This document shows positions 42,771-53,438 of a stretch of DNA of 64,000 bases, one piece after another. A program made the position numbers and the translations under genes. The first letter of the stretch is position 1. The number at the start of each line of letters is the position of its first letter. The stretch is from a virus. The stretch lies in the IMG/VR virus record IMGVR_UViG_3300042731_004037, positions 62,001 to 126,000 of that record; one strand, 5' to 3'. The notes below the pieces were generated by a model, which saw nothing but the letters and a program-made list of their open reading frames with translations, made no database searches and was not told the DNA's origin.

Positions 42771-44150
42771 GTGACAAGTTCGGTTGGATGCAGACCAAAA
42801 CCTACATGGGATTTTTATGTTGGCCTTAGAGTTGTAGAGGATGTTGGCAACGGGATGGGTCTAAAGCTCACATGGGGCCAAGCAACTCCAAATAACGTTT
42901 CCAACATAATACATTATAATATATATTATTCTGACACTCGTTTTGGAGTTTTTGATAATTGGCCTCAGGCTATAACGAGAGATAAACAGGCGGTGATCAA
43001 CGTTGACCCAGGCAATTTATACTATTTTGCCGTTAGAGCGACTGAGTTTGATATAGAAGAGTTCGACATAGAAGATCTAGATCAAATTAGTAATAATGTA
43101 TATCAATATCCTAATACTGTCATATTACAGGAAGATATTGATGCATACGGAGCAACAGTAGAAGTTGGTAGTACACAAGGTTATCCAAACAAAGGGTTCC
43201 TATTAATTGATACTGAAATTTTACAATATAGCACAAAAACAGATACGGCATTTATAGTTGAAGACATACAACGGGGTGCTTATATTACATATATAGATAC
43301 ACATCTTGCAGGAACCGAAGTAAAATTATGGCATGGCGTTGAAGAGCAAAATACTGTAATTTTTCAAGAAACTGCTGCCTGGCACCAATCATACGGAACA
43401 CCCCGTAATACAGAGGCTATTGGTGAATATAATGTAGATGAAGATGGATATAGATCAAAATCACAGGATTTGTTGACAACAGACTTATCCGTATCTGATC
43501 AAAATACATTAGATTTCCCAAGTTATGATTATAATAGTTATCATAGACCAAGTTTACAAGCTACTTTTAGTGGAGAATGTGTTAAAAGCTATGTAGGTGG
43601 AGAGTTTGATAACGGAAGAGGTCTGTTTTTTCAAGATCGTAATCTAGCAAGATTGGATGCTATGTTACAGGTTACTGGTGAAACAGTAATTTTATTAAAA
43701 CGAAAATGGACTGGAAAGCGCTGTAGATGTCAAGGATTGAGAAGAGAACATCCTCGCACAAGATGCCCATACTGTTTTAATGTTGGGTTTGATGGTGGTT
43801 ATGATAGATATGTTAATCCGAGACCAATCTCAGAATACAGCCAAAATACGCAAGGTTTTATTTTAGCTAGAATACCTCCTTATACAGATGATTTGGAATT
43901 AATGGCTGCTCAAGGAGCCAGGCAATCAGTAGAAATTCCAAATTGTTGGACCATTAATGTACCTACAATTAAAGATAGATCTATTATAATTAGGTTTAAT
44001 GAAGATGGTACGGAAGAGTTTCGTTATGAATGTTTAGATGTAGTCAGAAATAAATTATTTTTTGGAAAAACTGGAAAACAATCATTTAGAATTAAAAGAC
44101 TTGACAAAACGGACGTAGTCTACCAATTTCCAATAGAAACGTTAATATAA
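42771..44150 (+). CDS. Virion structural protein with FN3-like and zinc-binding parts
   Basis: It starts with GTG after CGAGGA. Residues 15-105 resemble a fibronectin type III domain (GLKLTWGQATPNNVSNIIHY, NIYYSDTR, then LYYFAVRATE). A cysteine cluster near 325 (CRCQGLRREHPRTRCPYC) is a probable zinc site seen in some phage neck/baseplate-type proteins. The C-terminus is beta-rich. Followed directly by the fibre-anchor family, so a connector or baseplate role is plausible. Confidence 0.6.
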   Translation: MTSSVGCRPKPTWDFYVGLRVVEDVGNGMGLKLTWGQATPNNVSNIIHYNIYYSDTRFGVFDNWPQAITRDKQAVINVDPGNLYYFAVRATEFDIEEFDIEDLDQISNNVYQYPNTVILQEDIDAYGATVEVGSTQGYPNKGFLLIDTEILQYSTKTDTAFIVEDIQRGAYITYIDTHLAGTEVKLWHGVEEQNTVIFQETAAWHQSYGTPRNTEAIGEYNVDEDGYRSKSQDLLTTDLSVSDQNTLDFPSYDYNSYHRPSLQATFSGECVKSYVGGEFDNGRGLFFQDRNLARLDAMLQVTGETVILLKRKWTGKRCRCQGLRREHPRTRCPYCFNVGFDGGYDRYVNPRPISEYSQNTQGFILARIPPYTDDLELMAAQGARQSVEIPNCWTINVPTIKDRSIIIRFNEDGTEEFRYECLDVVRNKLFFGKTGKQSFRIKRLDKTDVVYQFPIETLI

Positions 44151-44179
44151 CGGTAAATATGTTTATCTGGAGATAATAA

Positions 44180-46885
44180 ATGGCAAACGAATCATATTCG
44201 GTATATCCTGAGCATTTAGACAGCTATGGTACTATGCCTTTGCGTCGTGATGGTGTGCATGAAATAGTTGCAGCAGATGTAAATAGATTGCGCGATGCGA
44301 TAATTAAAATCGAATATGAATTAGGAGTGCAACCCAGTGGAACTTTTGCAACAGTCGCTTCGCGGCTTGATAATATTGGAGATGCTAAAGCTCTTATATT
44401 AGCACATCTTGCTGACACCGAAGATGCTCATGATGCAAGTGCTATTTCTATCTTAGATGAAGAAGATCATTACTTTGGCGATGATGTAGAGGAAGCTCTA
44501 GAAGAATTGTCATCTTTATTACCGCCACAACCAGACAATATTGGAGAAGATAATAGTAAAGTTCCCAATGATGGAATTCCAACAAGTTACGATGGATATG
44601 GAACAAAATTTATATTTAACATTTCTTCTAGTGATACCATTCAAAAACGAACTCAACCGTCTTCTGTTGATCCTGGTATTCGCGGTATTCATGTTTTTGA
44701 AGTTAGTATAAATACACCGGATGGCGATGGTTATTTAAAGATGGCACATGCTTCCAGTATTAGTACTTTATCCTGGATGGCCCCTGGCGACTCTACATTT
44801 GGAAATTCTGTTGTAGTCAGAAATGCTACATGGGAACTCGGACAGGGTGAGGTTTTGATCTTAACCTCTAGTGATACGAATAAAAGAATAAGGGTTACCA
44901 GAAATAATACATCTTTGGTAAATCCAGGTGAAGGTGTTGAATTGATAGAACATTTCGAAATTTATGGCCTTGAATCTGTACATGGATACTATTCTCTTCC
45001 ATCGGAGGGATTCAAGTTTACGCGATATATTACAAGAACGGCAACCAATATATCTGGCAACAGCCGATTACAATCTATGATAGGTGGAATGGTATTTCCG
45101 GCAGATCGTGGAACTCTAGTACTACAACGAAAACTGCGTGGAGTGTCCGACTTTTTCCCAGTTGCTGTATTGGATTTGGGTACTGCATTTGATAACACAA
45201 CTCGTACAACAGGACAAAAAGTTTATACCCCTACGTTAGAAAATTTTGATACGATAACATTATATGATAGATATCCAGTAAAAAAAGATTATTCATCAGT
45301 AAACGAAAATTCTGATGGAGAACAACCATATGATAATTTTGAAAATGATTTTACACGTTTACAGATTGCTAAATATTTAATACCAATTTCCAATGATGAT
45401 GTTGTTGGCGGAGCTTTATCATCACCGAATGATATTACTGAAGTTGAAGCTAATGATAATATATCAAGCTATAGGATATTACATTTTAAAGAAAATTCAA
45501 CCGCTAGTTATACAGGTAATCCAGCTTCTACTGATCTATATAGTTCAACAGATACTACATGGGTAATAGATGATCACGATGGCCATTCTCCGATAAGATT
45601 TTCTAATGTATACGTTGATAGTAGCCCAACTAGACCTGGGATAGAATTAATCAATTTGCGCCCTGTGTCTGATACCCCATCAATAGATGGGACAACGATG
45701 AGATCAGGTATAAAATACTATAATGGTGCAGATGATTTATTTGAATTCGAATTGAGAAGTGATAATAATGTTTTTAATAAAACGTATAAATATAATGACA
45801 TTTTGACATTTGAAACCAATGTACTCAATTTTCCGAATGGAATTAGTGATGGATACTGGGGGGCTAACGTTGCTGTAACAGAATTGCTTGATGACGGATA
45901 TATGAAATGGTCATCTAGTAATCTTCCATCTTTTGGTGACCAAACATATTATATAGTAGATGATACTACTTTAATCAATGGAACAGCTACAAATGAAAGT
46001 CGTCGCCTTTATCCTGCGTCAGATCGATTTAGTACTCATACTTATATAAGTGGTACAATGAATGATCCATTTGGGCCAGGAGACGGATACACAGCATTTG
46101 GTGCAGAATCTATTCATCGTATATTAGTAAATAGCCATTCTATTACCAGATCAACCAATACCACAGAGTATTTCACTGATGAATCTAAACGCATGGCCGA
46201 TTCAGTAAGTTTTACAAAAACTATGATTATAGATGGATATGATGATTTATCTTCTTTTGATTATCAGTCACCATTACCAATAGATAGTCTACAAGTTGGT
46301 GGTAGATTTACCGATACAGAATATAATATACCAGGACTAATTTACCCACAAACTGATTATTATAATGTCAGACATCGAATACGTCCATATCAAGTTGATT
46401 TAGCAAGCATGGATTATTCAACCAAAACAGGGGATTTGTCTTATAGAAGATTATTTACACTGGGATATCCCATAAATAGTGGGAAATTGAGAGTCGTTAG
46501 TAATGGAGAATCACCTATATCATTCTGGGATATACAGCATAATAATCAGAACAGATTCGGAAGAATTGAAGTTAAAATTCCAGGAACTGGGACCAATAGT
46601 ACAGAATGGTTAGATATTAGTCGTTTGTTCGAGACCGGGCAATATTATGGACCAGGGCAAAGTGACGGATATGGGGCTTTGTATGGAGAAGTTACCGGTA
46701 ACTCAGGAGATTTTACTGTACCTTTTACGTTTGGTCCTAGAAACACTGCTGATGCTATATTTGAAGATTCTAATAATACATATAATTATGCCATTGCCGT
46801 TAAAGTAACTTATTTTGGGTCTACATTGGCACAGCGAGAAATTTCTAAACAGAAAATTTTGACGATGTTACAACTATTACCGTAA
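44180..46885 (+). CDS. Large virion protein with shared N-terminal anchor domain
   Basis: 901 residues. The N-terminus (SVYPEHLDSYGTMPLRRDGV, then VNRLRDAIIKIEYELGVQPS) matches the starts of the 54535 and 57652 products, so it probably marks attachment to a common virion site. The rest is beta-rich with repeated DGY tripeptides (seven copies) and no enzyme motif. It ends one SD away from the giant beta-helix gene. A tail- or head-appendage component is likely. Confidence 0.65.
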   Translation: MANESYSVYPEHLDSYGTMPLRRDGVHEIVAADVNRLRDAIIKIEYELGVQPSGTFATVASRLDNIGDAKALILAHLADTEDAHDASAISILDEEDHYFGDDVEEALEELSSLLPPQPDNIGEDNSKVPNDGIPTSYDGYGTKFIFNISSSDTIQKRTQPSSVDPGIRGIHVFEVSINTPDGDGYLKMAHASSISTLSWMAPGDSTFGNSVVVRNATWELGQGEVLILTSSDTNKRIRVTRNNTSLVNPGEGVELIEHFEIYGLESVHGYYSLPSEGFKFTRYITRTATNISGNSRLQSMIGGMVFPADRGTLVLQRKLRGVSDFFPVAVLDLGTAFDNTTRTTGQKVYTPTLENFDTITLYDRYPVKKDYSSVNENSDGEQPYDNFENDFTRLQIAKYLIPISNDDVVGGALSSPNDITEVEANDNISSYRILHFKENSTASYTGNPASTDLYSSTDTTWVIDDHDGHSPIRFSNVYVDSSPTRPGIELINLRPVSDTPSIDGTTMRSGIKYYNGADDLFEFELRSDNNVFNKTYKYNDILTFETNVLNFPNGISDGYWGANVAVTELLDDGYMKWSSSNLPSFGDQTYYIVDDTTLINGTATNESRRLYPASDRFSTHTYISGTMNDPFGPGDGYTAFGAESIHRILVNSHSITRSTNTTEYFTDESKRMADSVSFTKTMIIDGYDDLSSFDYQSPLPIDSLQVGGRFTDTEYNIPGLIYPQTDYYNVRHRIRPYQVDLASMDYSTKTGDLSYRRLFTLGYPINSGKLRVVSNGESPISFWDIQHNNQNRFGRIEVKIPGTGTNSTEWLDISRLFETGQYYGPGQSDGYGALYGEVTGNSGDFTVPFTFGPRNTADAIFEDSNNTYNYAIAVKVTYFGSTLAQREISKQKILTMLQLLP

Positions 46886-46899
46886 GGAGCAGATTTTAA

Positions 46900-49800
46900 A
46901 TGGCAACTTTTACAAACTTAGACCAAGAAAAAATTGCCGGAGCCGATAAGTGTGAGCAACGAAAGGCTAATACTTTAGGGTCGGATAAATCATATGTTGA
47001 AGAGCCATTTGGTAATTCGGAAATAATTCTACGGAATGATATATTTAGTGAAACCCCTACATCCGATACTTTGTTTACATCTCCGGAATATGGTGATTGG
47101 CCAAACGGCGCAGTAGCATCCAGACGTCAAAAAATTCGTTTACATTCTTTAGCTACATCTGGCATGTCTGGGCTATCATCTATCCAGACTTTTGTTGCAG
47201 TCCATTCTACGCCTGCATCAGATAATCCAGAGGATATAGAATTTGTACGTGTAAAACATATAGTTCCACCTGATTTATCAATAGGTAAAACAAATGCCGC
47301 TCATGCCGATCCTAATTTTCGTGGTTTTGAGTTAGCGCTATTTCCAGCCCATTCTGTGACAGATTTGTCATCTCCAACCGGATCTAGTTTGGATGCCTAT
47401 GATGGGTATGGTTCTATTCCGATTACCGCTGATCCAACAGCTGAATATGGCATTGGTAATAATGCAAGGTGGACTGTAGATTATGCTAATGGTATAATAA
47501 GATTTACTGGTGCTCCGCTAAATGGCATTAATAGTATAATGAATCCATTCGGAGTATACGGAGATATAGATGGATATGAGCGTCCAGAAGATGAAGGACG
47601 CTTAACTATGTTCGCAACTTTTTATCAATATACAGGTCCGACTTTAATAGATAATGATGATGTTAATATAGTAACAGTTGGTGATGGTATTAATAGTTTT
47701 GGAACATATTATGGTCAAACAAGTACCGTTATGCAGATGGCGGTTGATTCATTATCACCGTATGGAGGGACAGTATATCTTAAAGAGGGAGATTATGTAT
47801 ATACTGATACTGTTAATATACCCTCGAATGTCAAAGTGATTGGTTTAAGTAAGCGAGCTGAAATAACTCGTCCGAATAGTTTGCCCGCATTTTCAGTGCA
47901 AGGAAGCGATGCGTCAATTAGTGGGCTCACTATAAAAACTAATGGATCAACTGAAAAACGGGCCGCTATAGAAATAACAACAACTTCTGCCTCTCAAACA
48001 ATTCAGAATATAAAAATTAAAAACAATGAATTGTGGGCCACACATGATGCTTATGGTATTGGATTTGCTCCCAAGCATATTAACACAACATATAAAAATA
48101 TCGATATATATAGTAATATCTTCGATTCACCATCATTCGATCGACCAGTTTATATAGGAAATTATATCATCGACGGGCTTTCAGTTACTCCAAGTGTGTC
48201 TATAGATAATATCAATATAACTTCTAACAATTTTAAAATTTCAGAATCGGCTGTTGATGGATATGCAATATATTTTGAAAGCGGTATTTCAGATGGAGGT
48301 ATATTAGAAAATATACGAGAGATCCATATTACAGAAAATAATATAGCACTAACAGCTGATATAGGATTAGATATAGACACAATTTTAGAAAATGTGCGTA
48401 TTTGTAATAATTCAGAATTTAGGAATATATATATTAATGGTTTATCTGGATCAATAATTAAAGACAATGTGTTTAATGATATCCACCTAGATGGGTATAT
48501 TGTGGATTCTCAATTCAACAATAATATTATTAATTCCTTTGGTATATATAATTCAGTTAGTGATTTTAATTTCGTTGGTAATATTTGTTTCGGTAAAGCA
48601 CTTTTTAAAGCTGATGATACAACATCAGATTGGGAAATTAATAATGTTAATATATCTGATAACAAATTCCATGACGATTTAGATATATCTGGATCATTGC
48701 ATGGATTTGGGCAACATAATATCAAAAATCTTATCATTGATAATAACTCTGTAACTTCGTCAATTAATTTTGCCACATCTGCCAATTCTGCGGGAGGCAA
48801 TATTACATATTCTGACTTAAAAGTTACAAATAATATGATTGGTGATGCTGATACTACCATAGTTGACTCAATTAATTTTGGGGATGACGCCTATGTTGGT
48901 ATCTATTTAAGTGCTTGCATTTTCTCTAACAATATAATGCATGGCGACATGGTTTTTAATGAACGTGTATACTTAGATACGGACACTAAAGGTATTGAAT
49001 TAACTGGAAACACATTCGTCGGATCGAAAGGAATATATTGGTATTCTCACAAATTGCACAATATTTCTATATCGAATAATAGAGTTAATCATATCGATTT
49101 GTTTTACGATATATATGCAGGAGATTCGGCTGATGGTAGCAGTTCAGATATAATTGTAATAAAAGATAATGTAATGATGGGCAGTAGTAATATTACCTTA
49201 CATGATATGATAGCAAATAGTAGTGGATTTACTTTACAAGGATGTACTATAGAAAATAATGTGTTTGATACAACTGGGTCAATCATTGTAATGGAATCTA
49301 CGACTGATGCTAATGATTATACATTCGAAGATTTATCTGTATCTGGAAACAAACTGGTTGCTGGATCTATTAACATAGGCGGTACTTTAGATTCAGATAG
49401 TAATTTTAATGATCTATCTATTAAAAACAACTGGGTAACTGGTGGAAATGTTGCAATTGCTGCTGCTACTGGAAATAAAATACAAATATCTGGTAATCAT
49501 GTTTCGTCTGACTTAATATTAAATGGTAATATTACAAACGCCATGATATCCAATAATGCCGTATTAGGAGCGATAGATTTAAATGGTGATTTGGATGAAA
49601 CAAGTATTACATCAAATATGGCTGGGTCAACAGGATTTGATTTTGCTGGCACAATTGATAACTCTATAATTTCTGAAAACACATCTTCTGGTAAAATCGA
49701 ATTACATGATTCTTGTGATGAATCAAAAATATGCAACAATCGCCTAGAAGGTGACCTTACTATTGTGGCAATTAGCAATAGTACAATCGATTCCAATAGT

Positions 49801-52800
49801 ATCCTAGGATCATCTGGTATATCGTCAACAACGTGGAGTAATACTGTATTTTCAAACAATGAAATAGAAAATAATTTGAATGTGTCAACGTCCGTGTCTA
49901 ACTCTGTGTTTGGAAATAACACTGTGAGAGGAAATGTTACATCTGTGGGTGATATAACAAAGTCAACAATTACTGGACTCATGGTTGCTGGCACATTTGG
50001 TGCCGGATCTGTTACTTCTACTAAGATAGACTCTAATACAATTGGAAATGCATCTATAACTGGACATGTTATACAAATAACTGGTTCAATAAATAATTCA
50101 AGTATATCGAATAATACAATACTACGTGATTTTACAAATACTGGAATCGGGGGAATTAGTATATCTGGTTCAGTATCTTCGTCATGTATTAATGGAAACT
50201 CTTGTAGTGGTGACCTAATAATATCTGGAACTTTAGGAAATCACTCTACATTAAATAACAATAACGCTAGAGTTTTTAATCTAAGTACGACCAGTTATAC
50301 ATCTATTATAGGTAATGTGGTTGATTCTGATGGGTATGATCTCGCACCATACGCAGCTCTAATTATAGGTGATTTAACTAATGTCGCTTGTTCTAATAAT
50401 ATATTTAGATCAACTTCAACAACTGCAGATATTTCAGTTGGTGATTGTAGTGATGTAACATTTTCTGGTAATTTGCTATTTTCTGAACCCTCACAAAAAA
50501 TAGTATTCGGTGCTATTACAGGCACAGAAATTAGTGATTGTAAATTTGTTTCTAGTTCTGTTGAAGTTACATCTATGATATCTTCTTCGATTGATAACTC
50601 TGTTCTAGATGCAGGGTTCACAATGCCTTCATTGGCCGGAACATTGTTAAATAATTCGTCTATAACAAATACTGAAATTGATGGAGCGGTCAGTTTTACC
50701 AATTCCGGAACAAACGCAATATTTTTAAACTCTACATTTGGTTATAATACTTTGACTAATTCTAGCTCTAACGCATTTGTTATTCAATCCGGAGATAAAA
50801 TTTTTGAAAAATCACATTTTGACGGTAATACTATAATTGGTGCTGTTACTATGGATGTGAATGAAGATTCGTCAGGGCATTACTTGTTATTAGATTCAAC
50901 TTTTTGTAATAATATATTTGCTAGCGGATTAGGATGTCTTGGAGTTGATTCGGCCAGTTATTCTACATACGTATTGGATTCAGTTATATCTAATAATCAA
51001 TTTGACGGTTATTTATCAATTGGTACAGATCTTAATACAACTACGAGTGGAAATTTATTTAATAATACTATATTTAATTCAAATAGAATCGGTAGTTATT
51101 TTAATCTTGGACCAAGTGGTAGAACCATAGTAACGTATCAAAACTCTGTTATTTCTGACAATTCTTTTGGTAGTGATATATCTATAAGTGGATCATTAGC
51201 CGGATGTTCCATAAGTAATAATGTCATGAAAGACAATGTTACTATAGGCACATTAAGTGGTACCGTTATGTCTAGTAATATGATTGGATCGGATGGGGAT
51301 GGAAATCTGACATTAAGTGGATTATCACAAAATTCTACTTGTGTCTCTAATATCGTAAATGGAACATTTGAGATCGATGATAGTATTGAAGATGGATATG
51401 TGTCTAGTTCTAATATAATTAATAATACTATTAATTCTACATTTACAATTGATGGAGCGATCACCGATGCACTAATTGATAATAATAATATTGTTGGAGT
51501 ATCCACTATAAGTGGTACATTATCAGATTCATCATTTAGCTCTAATCATTCAGCATCTACTGTAACATTTTCAAATTCATTAGATTCTTGTGTTATTAAT
51601 AATAATATTGTAGATGATTCGTCCGATTTGGTATTTTCTGGTGCTGTGGGAGGAACAGCATCTTCTGGTTGTGTAATTAGTAATAATCGATGCAACAATC
51701 TTAATATGAATGGTGATTGTGATTATGCTGATATAATTTCTAACTATGTTAATGGAACATTCACATTGTCTGCAAGTGCTAAAGAAAGGCTGTCTATTGT
51801 TGGTAATAAATTTAATATAATATCAGCTTCTGCTGCTCCTTTATCAAATAGTACTGTGGGAAATAATATTGTTGATTCTACAGTTGGGTTAAATTCTTTA
51901 ACAAATTGTGTATTAAACGGAAATGTATTCTCAGATAATGTAACAATTTCAGGGAATGTAAGTAAAAGTATTATAGAAAATAATATAATGTCTGGAATTA
52001 GTGGGTATATATCAATAACTTTATCTGGGACATTTACAGATAGTGTGTTTTCTGACAATCAATTATATCAGACTTTATCATTTACATATTCAAGTGATAA
52101 TTCCATAGTTAGATCGACCATATCTTCGAATAATATCTATGGGGCCATTCAAATTGCTGATCGTATATATGATTCATTAATATCTGATAATATGATATAT
52201 GGTAACGGTAATAATACTTCTTTAGAGGAAATTTATTATTCAGTTATAAATAATAATAAATTCGAAGATACTGTTGATATAACGGGCGCTGTTTATAACT
52301 CCAACATAACTGGTAATAATTTTAGCGGATCAACTGATGCATTAGACTTTTTATCATCACTCGTTAGTACAACCTTTTCAAGCAATTATGTAGATAATAT
52401 AGATTTTACTGGGGTATTGAATGATTGTGTTATTACAGATAATATATTTTCTAGTGTTGTAAATTTTGATGCTACTTCAACTTCATTGCAGGATTGTACA
52501 ATTTCTTGTAATCAATTTGACGATACTGTGACAATTGATGGTGATCTTGTTCGATGTATAGTTACTGGAAATCAGATAGCATCAACACTGAGCGTGGATG
52601 ACTTGAATGTTGTAAGTGTAACATCCAATGTGTTTAATGCGGCTTTTAATTCAAGCTCTTGGACCGATGTTTCTTGTTCTGGAAACACATTTAATAGTAC
52701 CGCTTCAGCTGGTAGTAATACGATTACTGAATCAAGTATTGGAAACAATATTTTCAATAGCACTTTTACATCAGGCAAATGGATCGATGTTGCTTGCAAT

Positions 52801-53325
52801 GGTAACTCTTTCAATAGTTCATTAACAGTCACAGATACTGGAACTGATACGGCATGTATTACTCGTGTTGCATTTCAAGGAAATAATTGTAAAGGTCTTA
52901 TACATTTTGCAAAAACAGGAGATGGTACCGCGGACAATTTTATACATAGCACTTTTTCTGGTAATGTGTTTCAAACCGGGCTAGCTCTCGGATCTAGTGG
53001 GGTTGCTAATGAACATACTAGAATTGCTATCACTGGTAACTCTGGACCGGGGTATATTACTATTTATACTGGTCCAGGTACAGAAATGGATAGCTGCATG
53101 ATAATAGCCAATTCTATGACTGGAGCTTTAACTTTATCATTATCTGCAGCAGGTGATTACGATTGTCCGGCATTAAATGGTACATCCGATCCAATGATAG
53201 CACTGAATTGGTTTAGTTCTTATAGTGGTATTAATTTCACGAACCATGCTATAGGATGGGGTAATAGTTCCAGCGCAAATACAGGAACAACATTTGGTTC
53301 AAACATGACATCTGCAGCGACTTAA
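46900..53325 (+). CDS. Giant right-handed beta-helix adhesin/fibre (2141 residues)
   Basis: Residues 1-260 are a non-repetitive head. From about 270 a pectate-lyase-type beta-helix starts (TVMQMAVDSLSPYGGTVYLK, then NVKVIGLS). Roughly 1800 residues of irregular 20-25-residue coils follow, rich in S/N/D/I with the pattern SxISNNxIxGxxxI (SINNSSISNNTILRD is one example). Such folds form depolymerase or receptor-binding spikes. No catalytic cluster can be assigned by eye. The N-terminus does not share the anchor of its neighbours. SD AAGGAG. The largest gene in the window. Confidence 0.8.
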   Translation: MATFTNLDQEKIAGADKCEQRKANTLGSDKSYVEEPFGNSEIILRNDIFSETPTSDTLFTSPEYGDWPNGAVASRRQKIRLHSLATSGMSGLSSIQTFVAVHSTPASDNPEDIEFVRVKHIVPPDLSIGKTNAAHADPNFRGFELALFPAHSVTDLSSPTGSSLDAYDGYGSIPITADPTAEYGIGNNARWTVDYANGIIRFTGAPLNGINSIMNPFGVYGDIDGYERPEDEGRLTMFATFYQYTGPTLIDNDDVNIVTVGDGINSFGTYYGQTSTVMQMAVDSLSPYGGTVYLKEGDYVYTDTVNIPSNVKVIGLSKRAEITRPNSLPAFSVQGSDASISGLTIKTNGSTEKRAAIEITTTSASQTIQNIKIKNNELWATHDAYGIGFAPKHINTTYKNIDIYSNIFDSPSFDRPVYIGNYIIDGLSVTPSVSIDNINITSNNFKISESAVDGYAIYFESGISDGGILENIREIHITENNIALTADIGLDIDTILENVRICNNSEFRNIYINGLSGSIIKDNVFNDIHLDGYIVDSQFNNNIINSFGIYNSVSDFNFVGNICFGKALFKADDTTSDWEINNVNISDNKFHDDLDISGSLHGFGQHNIKNLIIDNNSVTSSINFATSANSAGGNITYSDLKVTNNMIGDADTTIVDSINFGDDAYVGIYLSACIFSNNIMHGDMVFNERVYLDTDTKGIELTGNTFVGSKGIYWYSHKLHNISISNNRVNHIDLFYDIYAGDSADGSSSDIIVIKDNVMMGSSNITLHDMIANSSGFTLQGCTIENNVFDTTGSIIVMESTTDANDYTFEDLSVSGNKLVAGSINIGGTLDSDSNFNDLSIKNNWVTGGNVAIAAATGNKIQISGNHVSSDLILNGNITNAMISNNAVLGAIDLNGDLDETSITSNMAGSTGFDFAGTIDNSIISENTSSGKIELHDSCDESKICNNRLEGDLTIVAISNSTIDSNSILGSSGISSTTWSNTVFSNNEIENNLNVSTSVSNSVFGNNTVRGNVTSVGDITKSTITGLMVAGTFGAGSVTSTKIDSNTIGNASITGHVIQITGSINNSSISNNTILRDFTNTGIGGISISGSVSSSCINGNSCSGDLIISGTLGNHSTLNNNNARVFNLSTTSYTSIIGNVVDSDGYDLAPYAALIIGDLTNVACSNNIFRSTSTTADISVGDCSDVTFSGNLLFSEPSQKIVFGAITGTEISDCKFVSSSVEVTSMISSSIDNSVLDAGFTMPSLAGTLLNNSSITNTEIDGAVSFTNSGTNAIFLNSTFGYNTLTNSSSNAFVIQSGDKIFEKSHFDGNTIIGAVTMDVNEDSSGHYLLLDSTFCNNIFASGLGCLGVDSASYSTYVLDSVISNNQFDGYLSIGTDLNTTTSGNLFNNTIFNSNRIGSYFNLGPSGRTIVTYQNSVISDNSFGSDISISGSLAGCSISNNVMKDNVTIGTLSGTVMSSNMIGSDGDGNLTLSGLSQNSTCVSNIVNGTFEIDDSIEDGYVSSSNIINNTINSTFTIDGAITDALIDNNNIVGVSTISGTLSDSSFSSNHSASTVTFSNSLDSCVINNNIVDDSSDLVFSGAVGGTASSGCVISNNRCNNLNMNGDCDYADIISNYVNGTFTLSASAKERLSIVGNKFNIISASAAPLSNSTVGNNIVDSTVGLNSLTNCVLNGNVFSDNVTISGNVSKSIIENNIMSGISGYISITLSGTFTDSVFSDNQLYQTLSFTYSSDNSIVRSTISSNNIYGAIQIADRIYDSLISDNMIYGNGNNTSLEEIYYSVINNNKFEDTVDITGAVYNSNITGNNFSGSTDALDFLSSLVSTTFSSNYVDNIDFTGVLNDCVITDNIFSSVVNFDATSTSLQDCTISCNQFDDTVTIDGDLVRCIVTGNQIASTLSVDDLNVVSVTSNVFNAAFNSSSWTDVSCSGNTFNSTASAGSNTITESSIGNNIFNSTFTSGKWIDVACNGNSFNSSLTVTDTGTDTACITRVAFQGNNCKGLIHFAKTGDGTADNFIHSTFSGNVFQTGLALGSSGVANEHTRIAITGNSGPGYITIYTGPGTEMDSCMIIANSMTGALTLSLSAAGDYDCPALNGTSDPMIALNWFSSYSGINFTNHAIGWGNSSSANTGTTFGSNMTSAAT

Positions 53326-53345
53326 TATATATGAGAGGTAAGAAA

Positions 53346-53438
53346 ATGGATCGAGATATAAACGGAGCTCTAGGAATTTTACTTAGGGCATTGAGAGATT
53401 CACCTTGCTTAAACAGTAGCGTTGTTGGTGAAAATTAA
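53346..53438 (+). CDS. Possible 30-residue protein
   Basis: After AGAGGTAAGAAA, an ATG opens MDRDINGALGILLRALRDSP and ends SSVVGEN. It fills the gap between the beta-helix gene and the next gene and leads directly into the repeated ribosome-site sequence. Coding status uncertain. Confidence 0.4.
   Translation: MDRDINGALGILLRALRDSPCLNSSVVGEN

Noticed and set aside
48162-52832. Several minus-strand frames opposite the beta-helix gene
   Set aside because: They are hydrophobic, repetitive mirror products of the S/N/I coils, without starts or context.
47880-53300. CRISPR-like array suggested by the repetitive DNA
   Set aside because: Repeats are short, degenerate, irregularly spaced and in one protein frame; there are no constant repeats with unique spacers and no cas genes.
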